Shown: positions 1 through 7,822 of the stretch, piece after piece
How positions within the stretch are numbered: position 1 is the first letter of the stretch
Layout of the letters: each line of letters begins with the position of its first letter
Source of the DNA: Clostridium pasteurianum BC1
Lineage (GTDB): Bacteria > Bacillota > Clostridia > Clostridiales > Clostridiaceae
Length of the DNA stretch: 64,000 nucleotides
Direction: 5' to 3'
Assembly (NCBI RefSeq): GCF_000389635.1
Contig: NC_021182.1
Span: forward strand, 4,629,925 to 4,693,924
Notes under the pieces: generated by a model
Told to the model about the DNA's origin: nothing
The model's database searches: none
Seen by the model: the letters and a program-made list of their open reading frames with translations, nothing else
Made by a program: the position numbers and the translations under genes

Positions 1-405
1 CTTCCTTCTTTCTGGTTTATTTAAAAGTGTAGAAATTTCTAAGCTATTTGGTTTTCTTGAATATAAGTATTCCTTAATGTATGCTAAGGTTATACCAGAA
101 TCTATAATATCCTCTACTATAAGTATATCCTTTCCTTCCACAGAAAAATCAAGATCTTTTAATATTTTAACTCTACCCGTTGATTCAGTGGAATTTCCAT
201 AGCTTGATACTGCCATAAAATCCATACTGCACGGTATTGTTATTTCTTTCATAAGACCAGCCATGAACATAACTGATCCTTTTAAAATTCCTATTAAGAT
301 AAGATCCTTTTCTCTATAATCATTACTTATTTTTTTACCTATTTCCTTAATTTTATCTCTTATTTGTTCTTCAGTAAATAATACCTCTTTAATATCCTCT
401 CTCAT
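1..405 (-). CDS. hpt: Hypoxanthine phosphoribosyltransferase (C-terminus cut by window edge)
   Basis: Transfers phosphoribose from PRPP to hypoxanthine or guanine (purine salvage, cytoplasm). The first 135 residues are visible, starting MREDIKEVLFTEEQI. The PRPP-binding segment is clear: a run of hydrophobic residues followed by VEDIIDSG at about residues 96-103, the phosphoribosyltransferase signature. A GAGG stretch precedes the ATG. The reading frame overlaps the end of tilS by 17 bases, so the two are translationally coupled, and tilS-hpt is the usual clostridial order (ftsH normally follows). The carboxyl end lies outside the window. Identification is firm. Confidence 0.93.
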   Translation of the reverse strand, partial: MREDIKEVLFTEEQIRDKIKEIGKKISNDYREKDLILIGILKGSVMFMAGLMKEITIPCSMDFMAVSSYGNSTESTGRVKILKDLDFSVEGKDILIVEDIIDSGITLAYIKEYLYSRKPNSLEISTLLNKPERRK

Positions 406-1795
406 TGTTTTCCTCACCTTCAAATCTAATTTCAAGTATTTTTTTAGTATTTTCACCTATTTTAAACTTATTGCTTACTCTATATCCTACTATCCATGAA
501 ATTTCATCGCCAAAACATATAAGAGGTATTCTATCACGTAAACTTTTTTCAATTTTCATATTTATGAATATATCCTTTAGTTTTTTGCTGCCATTCATTC
601 CAATAGGAGTAAACTTATCACCTTTTTTTCTATACCTTAATATTATTTTATCTTTTATCTTATCATAATCAAAGTATTTTATAAAATTATTTTCTCTAAA
701 CTTTATTTTTTCATTCCCATCTATAGCTCTCAATGTAATTTTAATTGTTTTTTCAGGTATTATATTCCTCTTACCAATGAAAAGTTCATATTCATTAATA
801 TCTTCATTAATATTTTGTTCATTTTTAAAATATATGCTGATATCTCCATAATTATTGTACACTTTTATATTATTAGGTAAATCCAAAGTAGTCCCAGTAG
901 CATGGATCTGTATATTAATTATATCTAAAACATGCTTCTTTTCAAAATTATATGTACTACCAGTAATATAGGAAATTGATTTCCTGATTATTCTGGTAAC
1001 AATAGCTCTATGTTCTAAAAATGCTTTTTTATGTATTATAATTTTATCTTCTTTTTCTTCACATAACAATTTATATTTTTCTAAGGAAACATATTCCAGG
1101 TAATCGCTATCTATTTCTACTGTTTCACTTAATCTATTTAGTGTCATTACTATATCTTTATTAAAATTTTTCTTTATATATGGAATAAGTTCAAGTCTAA
1201 CTTTGTTTCTTCCGTATATATTTTCAAGATTTGTCTTATCTATTCTTGGATTAATATGATTTTTTTCACAATAATATTCTATTTCTTCTCTATTTACTTT
1301 TATGAGTGGTCTTACAAACACACCATCTCTCATAGGTTTTATACCTATAATTCCAGAGATGCCTGTTCCTCTCATTATTCTCATGAGTATTGTTTCAGCT
1401 TGATCATTTGCATTATGAGCTATAGCTATTTTTTGTGCACCTATTTTATCTTTTATTTTTTCGAAGAACTCGTATCTAGCAGCTCTACCAGCCATTTCAG
1501 ATGATATACCCTTATCCTTAGCAAGCTTATTTATATCTATTCTTACACTATAAAAATCAATATTTAATTTATCACAAAATTCTTTTACATAAAATTCGTC
1601 GTAATCAGCTTCCTCTCCTCTCAAACAATGATTTACATGAGCAGCTATAAGTTTTATCTTTAATTTAGACTTAATACTATTTAATATATGAAGAAGGCAC
1701 ATTGAATCCGGGCCACCAGAAACTGCAATTATAACCTTATCATTTATGGAAAACATTGAATTTTCCTGTATAGTTTTTAATACTTTATCTAACAA
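389..1795 (-). CDS. tilS: tRNA(Ile)-lysidine synthase
   Basis: Converts the wobble cytidine of tRNA-Ile(CAU) to lysidine using ATP and lysine, so that the tRNA reads AUA instead of AUG. This matters in an AT-rich genome with many AUA codons. The PP-loop ATP pyrophosphatase motif SGGPDS lies about 27 residues from the start, followed by AHVNHCLRGEEAD and a TilS-type C-terminal domain (RYRKKGDKFTPIGMNGSKKLKDIF). Length (about 470 aa) is normal. The start is uncertain: two GTG codons (1804 and 1801) sit immediately behind the AGGAA, whereas the TTG at 1795 is 9 bases away from it and is preferred here. Coupled to hpt by overlap. Confidence 0.93.
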   Translation of the reverse strand: MLDKVLKTIQENSMFSINDKVIIAVSGGPDSMCLLHILNSIKSKLKIKLIAAHVNHCLRGEEADYDEFYVKEFCDKLNIDFYSVRIDINKLAKDKGISSEMAGRAARYEFFEKIKDKIGAQKIAIAHNANDQAETILMRIMRGTGISGIIGIKPMRDGVFVRPLIKVNREEIEYYCEKNHINPRIDKTNLENIYGRNKVRLELIPYIKKNFNKDIVMTLNRLSETVEIDSDYLEYVSLEKYKLLCEEKEDKIIIHKKAFLEHRAIVTRIIRKSISYITGSTYNFEKKHVLDIINIQIHATGTTLDLPNNIKVYNNYGDISIYFKNEQNINEDINEYELFIGKRNIIPEKTIKITLRAIDGNEKIKFRENNFIKYFDYDKIKDKIILRYRKKGDKFTPIGMNGSKKLKDIFINMKIEKSLRDRIPLICFGDEISWIVGYRVSNKFKIGENTKKILEIRFEGEENNERGY

Positions 1796-1832
1796 TGGCA
1801 CCACTTCCTAAAAACATTTAATGACCAACCCG

Positions 1833-1865
1833 TTTTAGAATAATGCTTTAAACATTATTCTAAAA
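1833..1865. terminator. Perfect 13-bp inverted repeat between tilS and spoIIE
   Basis: TTTTAGAATAATG and its exact complement are separated by 7 bases. It lies just after spoIIE in its transcription direction. There is no clean T-tract on the minus strand, so it may be a weak terminator or an mRNA-processing/stability hairpin rather than a classical terminator. Confidence 0.5.
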
Positions 1866-1933
1866 CAAATCCTTATTTTTCTAATTCATTATATCACAAT
1901 TATAAATTCTCATTCAATTATCAACTAAATACT

Positions 1934-4321
1934 TTAATATAAACTATATATTTTTGATACAATAACAGTCATATCATCTTTTGCTTTACCTCCACCCATC
2001 TTAACCGATCTTTTAACAATTTCTTCTGCTATATCTTTAGGGTTATTTGAACCACAATTCTCCAGATATTCTACAATCCAATTTATTTTTCCTGCATTTT
2101 CATTATCATAATCTGTTATGCCATCACTTATCATTACAATAATATCTCCATTTTGAACCTTCTTGTCTTTTGTATCAATATCAACTTTATCTAATACACC
2201 AATAGGCAAGGTTTTAGAATTTATTATTTCAACCCTATCTTTTCTTTTAATAAAACTGGTGACTGCGCCAACTTTCATAAATTCTACATTGCCAGAATAT
2301 AAATCTATACTACATAAATCTATTGTAGAGAATTTCTCATCCTCACTAAATTTTAAAGTCATTATAGAATTTACACTGTTAATGGCAGTAATTTTACTAA
2401 GCCCAGACATGGTGAATTTTTCAATAAGATCAATAGCAGCTTTACTTTCATGACCAGCTTTTGCCCCTGACCCCATACCATCGCTTATTATAATCATATA
2501 ACTTCCATCACTTAATTTTCCAAAACTATAACTGTCTCCATTTTCTGTTTCCCCATGCTTACTCCTGCGACTTACATGAGAAGCAACATGATATTTAGGA
2601 GTTTCCTGAAATTCTACCATACATAAATTAGTATCGGGATTTATTTTGCACCCATCATCACAAACACACATACACCTCTCTGAAACTTCATTAACAAGAG
2701 GTAATATCTCTTTAACGCAGATCTGTCTTCCTCCACAAGCCTCCATGGAAAGTTTTATTAAAAGTCTATCATTATCATCATTTATACACATTATATCCTT
2801 AAATTTAATATCATTTCTATTTAAAACTTCTATAACCTTTTTTTCAATTATTCCATTAAAATTGAGGCTATCGTTAAATTCCTTTTGTATTTCTTTAATA
2901 GTTCCTGCCATATTATTAATCTGATTAGCTAAAATTTCTCTTCCTTGACTTAATCGTATTCTCCACATTTCATTTATAATATAGTTGTTAACTATTTCTT
3001 CAGTATTCTTTATTAATGCATTACGATGTATACATTTTCTATCTATTTCATTAGGAACAATTACCCTATTATCCTGAAAATTAGATATAAGTTCTTCAAA
3101 AGCTGCATAAGTATAATATAGTTCTCTTTTCCAGCATATATTTTTCATGTTGCAAGTATTACATACTCTATCTGCTAAATTTTCTACTAGTGCACTACTT
3201 TTTGTCTTTAAGGCCAATTTGTCATTGTCTACTAGATTATTCAATATATTAGACATAGTAAAAAGCACATCTGAAAAACTGTCTAGCCTTTTAATAAATA
3301 TATTTTTAATTTTATCAATATATCCCTGTGATATACTTTCTTGCTTCTTCTCAAAATTTATTTCAGTCTCTATTCTCTGTAAAATTTTATTGGGAATTGC
3401 AAAAAATATACCACACGAAATCATGCCATCAATAATATTAAAGCTTGGTATAACCTTTTCATATAATATTATTATTAAAAAGGTTATAGTATACGAAATA
3501 CCCATTATCCATTTATTAGTATTTTTAAATATACCTGATATAAGTCCGCAAATAGCAAAAACACTAATATAAATTGGCATCATATTTGAAGACATCCCAA
3601 TCACTGCACCAATTGCTATTCCACTGGCTGCCCCCACAGTCATCCCATTTACATATGTAATTATAAGAATACTTATTAGTGCAACAACATTTCTTAAATT
3701 TATATTATAGAAGCTTACTCCCCAAGTACCCGCTATAGCTAATGATACTATCAAAGCCATGCTGACAACTTCTTCTCCACTAAATAAATGTTTTGTCTTT
3801 ATATTTTTAAAGCATATCATGGAATAATTAATAATATAATATATTGGAATAATATAAAGTAATTCTAATATAGAAGTAAAAAAAGTAATAGTTCCATTCA
3901 TTTTATTCAATATAAAATTAAAAAACATAAATTCACATAATATAATCATGCTATATATTAATATTTTTTTATTGCAAGAAAGCTTGTCTATAATAAAACT
4001 AAAAAAAGTTATTGTCATTATGGCAATCACATAAATATAAAAACTCTGTAAGTTATTATACAAAGTTATATACCCTAGTACAGCACCAGCTGATCCAATG
4101 ATCTTTTCTTTTACATTACTATGCATTAAAATAGAAATTGCAAAAGCAATGCCAAAGGGTGCAGCTGAATTAATCATTAATACTCTACTTATTAGAAAGG
4201 CACAGATAAAATACAATATGAACTTCATATCAAATATATCTAATATGAATTTGTTCCTTTCATAACCATTATTTTCTTTATTAACTCTCTGATAACTGTA
4301 AACTTGTGAATTATATTGCAT
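1934..4321 (-). CDS. spoIIE: Stage II sporulation protein E (membrane-bound PP2C phosphatase)
   Basis: Dephosphorylates SpoIIAA to release sigma-F in the forespore and takes part in polar septum formation. Residues about 30-320 are a block of roughly ten hydrophobic membrane segments. The central region carries a cysteine cluster (CNTCNMKNICW). The C-terminal about 210 residues are a PP2C-type phosphatase (ETENGDSYSFG, IISDGMGSGAKAGHES, MISDGITDYD: metal-binding aspartates present). Length 795 aa is normal for the family. The frame is open from a TTG at 4336, but that codon lies inside the GGGAG ribosome binding site of the ATG at 4321, so 4321 is taken as the start. A candidate Spo0A box lies upstream. 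Confidence 0.96.
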   Translation of the reverse strand: MQYNSQVYSYQRVNKENNGYERNKFILDIFDMKFILYFICAFLISRVLMINSAAPFGIAFAISILMHSNVKEKIIGSAGAVLGYITLYNNLQSFYIYVIAIMTITFFSFIIDKLSCNKKILIYSMIILCEFMFFNFILNKMNGTITFFTSILELLYIIPIYYIINYSMICFKNIKTKHLFSGEEVVSMALIVSLAIAGTWGVSFYNINLRNVVALISILIITYVNGMTVGAASGIAIGAVIGMSSNMMPIYISVFAICGLISGIFKNTNKWIMGISYTITFLIIILYEKVIPSFNIIDGMISCGIFFAIPNKILQRIETEINFEKKQESISQGYIDKIKNIFIKRLDSFSDVLFTMSNILNNLVDNDKLALKTKSSALVENLADRVCNTCNMKNICWKRELYYTYAAFEELISNFQDNRVIVPNEIDRKCIHRNALIKNTEEIVNNYIINEMWRIRLSQGREILANQINNMAGTIKEIQKEFNDSLNFNGIIEKKVIEVLNRNDIKFKDIMCINDDNDRLLIKLSMEACGGRQICVKEILPLVNEVSERCMCVCDDGCKINPDTNLCMVEFQETPKYHVASHVSRRSKHGETENGDSYSFGKLSDGSYMIIISDGMGSGAKAGHESKAAIDLIEKFTMSGLSKITAINSVNSIMTLKFSEDEKFSTIDLCSIDLYSGNVEFMKVGAVTSFIKRKDRVEIINSKTLPIGVLDKVDIDTKDKKVQNGDIIVMISDGITDYDNENAGKINWIVEYLENCGSNNPKDIAEEIVKRSVKMGGGKAKDDMTVIVSKIYSLY

Positions 4322-4352
4322 ACAAACATCTCCCAACTAATAAACTATTTTT

Positions 4353-4387
4353 ATTATAGCAGTATCGTCTGGAATTATTTGTCACAA
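4353..4387 (-). promoter_or_regulatory. spoIIE promoter with candidate Spo0A box
   Basis: On the minus strand there is a perfect TATAAT at 4358-4353, 32 bases ahead of the spoIIE start. At the expected -35 position there is no good hexamer. Instead TTTGTCACAA (4378-4387, plus strand) matches the Spo0A consensus TTTGTCRAAA at 9 of 10 bases. In Bacillus, spoIIE is transcribed by sigma-A only when Spo0A-P is bound near -35, so this arrangement fits activation by Spo0A. That it works here is inference. Confidence 0.5.
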
Positions 4388-4706
4388 AAGTGAATTGAAG
4401 TCAATTTTTTTTAGGACATTTATCCCTAGATTTTTTTATACATTTTAAAAATACAAGTTTATAATACAAATACTCTCTAATATTAAAATTATAAATAAAA
4501 AGAATTAAAATTCATCTATCCTTTGAAGTAATTCAGTTTCTTTTATTTAAAACCCATTTATAAAAATTGTCGTTATAAAAAATATTATAAATTTTATGTC
4601 ATTAATGATTTTATATGACAATTATTTTTTAAACTCAAAGAGGTAAATCCAACATAAAAATAATATCTTTCAATATATGAACCAATGAATTCAGTATCCA
4701 TAAAAC
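4388..4706. other. Intergenic region between spoIIE and tRNA cassette 1
   Basis: About 320 very AT-rich bases with no open reading frame that has a ribosome binding site, and no recognisable RNA gene. Apart from spoIIE regulatory sequence at its left edge, I see nothing definite in it. Confidence 0.5.
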
Positions 4707-4737
4707 GCAAAAGAGTTCATACATATGTATGAACTCT
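4707..4737 (-). terminator. Terminator of tRNA cassette 1
   Basis: A perfect 26-base palindrome (AGAGTTCAT...ATGAACTCT) begins at the last base of the tRNA-Met CCA end and is followed on the minus strand by TTTT. Typical rho-independent terminator. Confidence 0.85.
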
Positions 4738-4813
4738 GGTAGCGGAAATAGGACTTGAACCTACGACACTTCGGGTATGAACCGAATGCTCTAGCCAGCT
4801 GAGCTATTCCGCC
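4737..4813 (-). tRNA. tRNA-Met (CAU), elongator type, copy 1
   Basis: 77 bases including encoded CCA. The anticodon loop reads TTCATAC (anticodon CAT) with a TTCGG/CCGAA stem and the T-loop GGTTCAAGTCC. The acceptor starts GGCGGAA, unlike the initiator. It resembles the clostridial elongator Met tRNA. A lysidine-modified Ile2 tRNA also carries CAT, but the body sequence fits Met better. Identical to the copy at 5799-5875. Confidence 0.9.
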
Positions 4814-4818
4814 AAATC

Positions 4819-4894
<76 letters not shown>

Positions 4895-4900
4895 ATATTA

Positions 4901-4990
4901 TGGTGCCGAAGACCGGAATCGAACCGGTACGGTGGTTTAAGCACCGCAGGATTTTAAGTCCTGTGCGTCTGCCAGTTCCGCCACTTCGGC
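4901..4990 (-). tRNA. tRNA-Leu (UAA), copy 1
   Basis: 90 bases including CCA, with the long variable arm of class II tRNAs (CGGTGCTTAAACCACCG). Anticodon loop CTTAAAA gives anticodon TAA, reading UUA and UUG. First gene of the cassette, directly behind its promoter. Confidence 0.95.
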
Positions 4991-5014
4991 CTGTCACTCA
5001 TGGCGACAAAAACT

Positions 5015-5043
5015 ATTATATCTCATATTCTACTACCTGTCAA
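5015..5043 (-). promoter_or_regulatory. Consensus sigma-A promoter of tRNA cassette 1
   Basis: On the minus strand: perfect TTGACA (5043-5038), 17-base spacer, perfect TATAAT (5020-5015), about 25 bases before tRNA-Leu. A full-consensus promoter is expected for stable RNA genes. Confidence 0.9.
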
Positions 5044-5087
5044 CGATTATTTTAATATTTTAATTAACAATATAAGAATGTTGTAAA

Positions 5088-5378
5088 CTAAATATTTTTT
5101 ATATAATCTTTTTTTAATAAAGACAGCATAATTAAATCTCTAAATTCTCCTTTGAAAAATGCATACTCTCTTAATAAACTATACTTATCAATAAATCTAC
5201 CAATTAATCTTCTGGCATCATCAATAGTTTCTAATGGTTTTATATCATAATATTCCATTACTTTTCTATCCGAAAAAAATCCAAATAAATCTTTATCATA
5301 ATCCTCTTTTAATTCCTTTAGACTTATTCTATGAGTTTCCATGCTTGGAAACTCTTTAAATACATTTTCTATATCCAC
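5088..5378 (-). pseudogene. GNAT (RimJ/RimL-type) acetyltransferase with internal deletion of the catalytic core
   Basis: 96 codons, GTG start behind GGGGAG. The first about 63 residues match the N-terminus of RimJ/RimL-type GNAT N-acetyltransferases (METHRISLKELKEDYDKDLFGFFSD, then TIDDARRLIGRF). The last about 30 (LREYAFFKGEFRDLIMLSLL) match the extreme C-terminus of the same family. The roughly 80 residues normally between them, with the acetyl-CoA-binding motif A and its RxxGxG loop, are absent. The reading frame is kept. This is best read as a gene that lost its middle by an in-frame deletion and cannot acetylate. It lies between the duplicated tRNA cassettes. A surviving short protein is possible but no activity is expected. 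Confidence 0.8.
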
Positions 5379-5497
5379 CTTGAATCTCCCCTTACCCTTT
5401 TCTAATAATAGTATGATAAAGCTTTATTAAGCAATATACAATACATGCTTCGTAATATATAACCCTTGAAAATATGATAAGAATATTATGATTTTAT

Positions 5498-5638
5498 CTA
5501 CTCACTCTGATTTTTTATTTTCTCATATTTCATTAATGCTTCCAGTGTTCCATCTTCAACTGCATTTTTCACTATATAGTAAGGTATAGGAAAGAAGAAC
5601 ATTGCTCCTATTACAATTATACCCAGTATTTCACGCAT
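5498..5638 (-). CDS. Small single-pass membrane protein, 46 aa
   Basis: Not recognised as a known family. The ATG follows GGAAGGG at good spacing and runs 46 codons to TAG. The first half is hydrophobic (ILGIIVIGAMFFFPIPYYIV, one likely membrane segment with an internal proline pair). The second half is charged (NAVEDGTLEALMKYEKIKNQ). It sits between the GNAT remnant and tRNA cassette 2, on the same strand. Function unknown. The ribosome binding site and clean membrane topology argue for a real small gene, but conservation was not tested. Confidence 0.55.
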   Translation of the reverse strand: MREILGIIVIGAMFFFPIPYYIVKNAVEDGTLEALMKYEKIKNQSE

Positions 5639-5766
5639 TTTATCCCTTCCTTTTAATTCGTCTTATCTCACAATTACGAATTGAAGTTAATAATTATATA
5701 AATAAATTATCTAAAAAAGTACCTATGATTATAGGATAAATAAATTCTCATAGTTTGATTAAAATA

Positions 5767-5799
5767 ACAAAAGAGTCCATACATATATGTATGGACTCT
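5767..5799 (-). terminator. Terminator of tRNA cassette 2
   Basis: Perfect 28-base palindrome (AGAGTCCAT...ATGGACTCT) directly behind tRNA-Met copy 2, followed by TTTTGTTATTTT on the minus strand. Compared with the cassette 1 terminator the hairpin carries a compensatory T-A to C-G pair change and two extra central bases, so it has been kept functional after duplication. Confidence 0.85.
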
Positions 5800-5875
5800 G
5801 GTAGCGGAAATAGGACTTGAACCTACGACACTTCGGGTATGAACCGAATGCTCTAGCCAGCTGAGCTATTCCGCC
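5799..5875 (-). tRNA. tRNA-Met (CAU), elongator type, copy 2
   Basis: Same 77-base sequence as the gene at 4737-4813, including the encoded CCA. Confidence 0.9.
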
Positions 5876-5880
5876 AAATC

Positions 5881-5956
<76 letters not shown>

Positions 5957-5962
5957 ATATTA

Positions 5963-6052
5963 TGGTGCCGAAGACCGGAATCGAACCGGTACGGTGGTTT
6001 AAGCACCGCAGGATTTTAAGTCCTGTGCGTCTGCCAGTTCCGCCACTTCGGC
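5963..6052 (-). tRNA. tRNA-Leu (UAA), copy 2
   Basis: Same sequence as the gene at 4901-4990, with the long variable arm and anticodon TAA. Confidence 0.95.
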
Positions 6053-6076
6053 CTGTCACTCATGGCGACAAAGATT

Positions 6077-6105
6077 ATTATATATCATATTCTACTATAT
6101 GTCAA
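6077..6105 (-). promoter_or_regulatory. Consensus sigma-A promoter of tRNA cassette 2
   Basis: Perfect TTGACA (6105-6100), 17-base spacer, perfect TATAAT (6082-6077) on the minus strand. The spacer differs from cassette 1 at a few bases but both hexamers are kept. A hairpin element starts only about 34 bases upstream. Confidence 0.9.
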
Positions 6106-6138
6106 CAACTATTAATAATGTTTTTTCAACTATTATTC

Positions 6139-6425
6139 ATCCCATGACTACCCACACTAATACTCCCATCGCACTCTGTGAAAGCGATTCACAGAAAATC
6201 AAAGATTTTTGTTCTCTGCTTGCACTCTGTGAAAGCGATTCACAGAAAATCAAAGATTTTTGTTCTCTGCTTGCACTCTGTGAAAGCGATTCACAGAAAA
6301 TCGAAGATTTTTGTTCTCTGCTTTTCTTCAACGTGGGAGTAAAGAGTGGCTACGTCCCTGGATAACGATTTCTAAGCATCAGCTAGAATAAAAACTCAAC
6401 CTGATGCCAAGAACTCTGTTTTTAT
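6139..6425 (+). repeat. Dispersed hairpin element, copy 1 (three internal 51-bp modules)
   Basis: Longest of three related non-coding elements in the window. It has a 5' block around CATGACTA, a stem (CCCACACTAATACTCCCA pairing with TGGGAGTAAAGAGTGG), an apical loop filled by three 51-bp modules, the conserved 3' block GTCCCTGGATAACG, and a second hairpin (GCATCAG/CTGATGC) followed by AAGAACTCTGTTTTTATG. It lacks a coding region: the open frames across it only reflect the repeat length being a multiple of three. Confidence 0.75.
6171..6323 (+). repeat. Three tandem 51-bp modules
   Basis: Three head-to-tail copies at 6171, 6222 and 6273. They are near-identical: the third has one A-to-G change. 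Each module contains two small hairpins, CTGTGAA-AGCGA-TTCACAG and AAAATC-AAA-GATTTT, then TTCTCTGC. There are no spacers, so this is not a CRISPR array. Confidence 0.9.
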
Positions 6426-6544
6426 GTACTTTAAAATTCACCTGATGATTAGTCACTATAGCATTTGCATAACACCGAAGGGAAAGTAAAAGAAACAAAT
6501 CTCATCTCAGTAAAATTCATTGATATAAAAAAACTATAGACAAA
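6426..6544. other. Intergenic sequence right of element copy 1
   Basis: No gene or RNA signal. The string AGTAAAATTCATTGAT (about 6508) resembles the sequence following element copy 3 (AGTAAGATTCATTGAT, about 63368), suggesting that the two elements share a longer 3' boundary. Confidence 0.4.
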
Positions 6545-6575
6545 AATAGCAGAGGCTAATAGAAGCCTCTTTATT
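6545..6575 (-). terminator. Terminator downstream of yabR
   Basis: AGAGGCT and AGCCTCT form a 7-bp stem with a 6-base loop, followed on the minus strand by GCTATTTTTG. It lies 10-40 bases behind the yabR stop. Confidence 0.7.
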
Positions 6576-6584
6576 TACTTAATA

Positions 6585-6992
6585 TTAACTTTTTTTGTAA
6601 CCACCACGGCCTTTTGCCTCTTGATGCCTCTTTAAATCTTGAAATCTCTCTTCACTATCCTTTAAAAACTTTGATAGTCTATCTTCAAAATCGGCCCCTC
6701 CCTGTTTAGGTTTAGAATTATTGCTCCAATCAATATCAGCAGGTTTACATGTTTTTTTAGGAACAGATGCTTGCTTTATAGACAGACTTATTTTTCCATT
6801 ATCATCTACCGCTAAAACTTTTACTTTTACTTTATCCTGTTCCTTTAAGTAGTCTCTTATGTCTTTAACAAAAGTGTCAGCAACTTCTGAAATATGCACA
6901 AGACCAGTTTTACCCTCCACCTCTACAAATGCACCAAAATTTGTAATATTTATTATTGTACCCTCTAGAATTACTCCTACCTTTAAGGTCAT
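6585..6992 (-). CDS. yabR: S1-domain RNA-binding protein, YabR type
   Basis: 135 aa. Residues 1-75 form one S1 OB-fold (VGVILEGTIINITNFGAFVEV, then GLVHISEV, KVKVLAVDDNGKISLSIKQA). The rest is a charged, probably disordered tail ending in RGGYKKS. YabR/GSP13-type proteins bind RNA or the ribosome; the precise role is not settled. It lies in the conserved yabP-yabQ-divIC-yabR order. An AAGGAGG sits somewhat far (11 bases) from the ATG. Confidence 0.88.
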   Translation of the reverse strand: MTLKVGVILEGTIINITNFGAFVEVEGKTGLVHISEVADTFVKDIRDYLKEQDKVKVKVLAVDDNGKISLSIKQASVPKKTCKPADIDWSNNSKPKQGGADFEDRLSKFLKDSEERFQDLKRHQEAKGRGGYKKS

Positions 6993-7055
6993 ATTAAAAA
7001 GATTCCTCCTTGATATAATGTTTATATTTTATTTTAATTATAGATATTATAACAT

Positions 7056-7334
7056 TTATTTATTATTACTGCCATTTACTACAGGAATCTCGCCTTGTTT
7101 AATAAGACCTAATTTTTCTCTAGCAAGTTTTTCGCTGTATTTATCCGATTGCGATATTTTAATCTCGCTCTGCAATCTTTCATTCTCGGACTTGATTCTT
7201 TGTGCTTCCATAGTCTTGTCTTGAATTCCTGCTTGTATTCTGTTCATAGTAAGTTGCTGATTAATAAATACATAACACACATTGATAACAATAATTCCTA
7301 CTATCAGATACTTAAGTTTAGACTTCTTTCCCAT
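7056..7334 (-). CDS. divIC: Septum formation initiator, DivIC/FtsB family
   Basis: 92 aa bitopic protein: short basic N-terminus (MGKKSKLK), one membrane helix (residues about 9-26), then a coiled coil (MEAQRIKSENERLQSEIKIS) and the DivIC-like YSEKLAREKLGLIKQGE segment. It acts at the division septum with FtsL/DivIB-type partners and links to peptidoglycan synthesis. Strong AAGGA site 8 bases before the ATG. Same strand and order as in other spore-formers. Confidence 0.9.
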   Translation of the reverse strand: MGKKSKLKYLIVGIIVINVCYVFINQQLTMNRIQAGIQDKTMEAQRIKSENERLQSEIKISQSDKYSEKLAREKLGLIKQGEIPVVNGSNNK

Positions 7335-7412
7335 ACCGTTTTCCTTTCAGAATTTAAGCATTTAAACTACTATCTCTATTTTAAATTTTTTTTTTAATAT
7401 ATTCAAGTTTTT

Positions 7413-7817
7413 TTATCCTTTATTTTTATCCTTACCTAAAAAATAATTAAATAATAGCCTAATAGGATATATTATAAGGTTAAATGTTATTCTTATAAAC
7501 CTTACAAAAAATCTTAAAAGTTTAACTTCACCATATATTAATTTTTCACTTAAAAGTTTAATATAAATATATACACCAAGTGCTATAAATAAATATACAT
7601 AAATACCCATAATCGCATCATTGCTGTAAAGTAAAAATACAAATATTATTATAGCAGTTAAAATCCAAAAAAGTAAATCTTCAATAAATCCCAAAACTTT
7701 ATTAGGAAGTTCTAATCCTCTAATAACTCTATATATATCAAATAATATACCGGTAAATATTCCTGCAATAAAACTATAAAAAAGTAAATTAAATTGAATA
7801 AAATTTGAAAGTACCAT
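7413..7817 (-). CDS. yabQ: Spore cortex biosynthesis protein YabQ
   Basis: About 134 aa with four to five hydrophobic helices and a basic C-terminus ending in a lysine-rich tail. YabQ family: an integral membrane protein of the forespore outer membrane needed for spore cortex formation in Bacillus. Coupled to yabP: a GTG at 7826 overlaps the yabP stop in a GTGA arrangement, while the ATG at 7817 has AGGTGA 6 bases ahead and is preferred. Confidence 0.88.
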   Translation of the reverse strand: MVLSNFIQFNLLFYSFIAGIFTGILFDIYRVIRGLELPNKVLGFIEDLLFWILTAIIIFVFLLYSNDAIMGIYVYLFIALGVYIYIKLLSEKLIYGEVKLLRFFVRFIRITFNLIIYPIRLLFNYFLGKDKNKG

Positions 7818-7822
7818 ACTCT

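Noticed and set aside
6171-6323. CRISPR-like repeat array
   Set aside because: The repeats abut with no spacers, the unit is 51 bp with internal hairpins, and there are no cas genes.
6099-6365. 88-codon frame and its antisense frame over the 51-bp modules
   Set aside because: Open only because the repeat unit is a multiple of three. No ribosome binding site, repetitive peptide.
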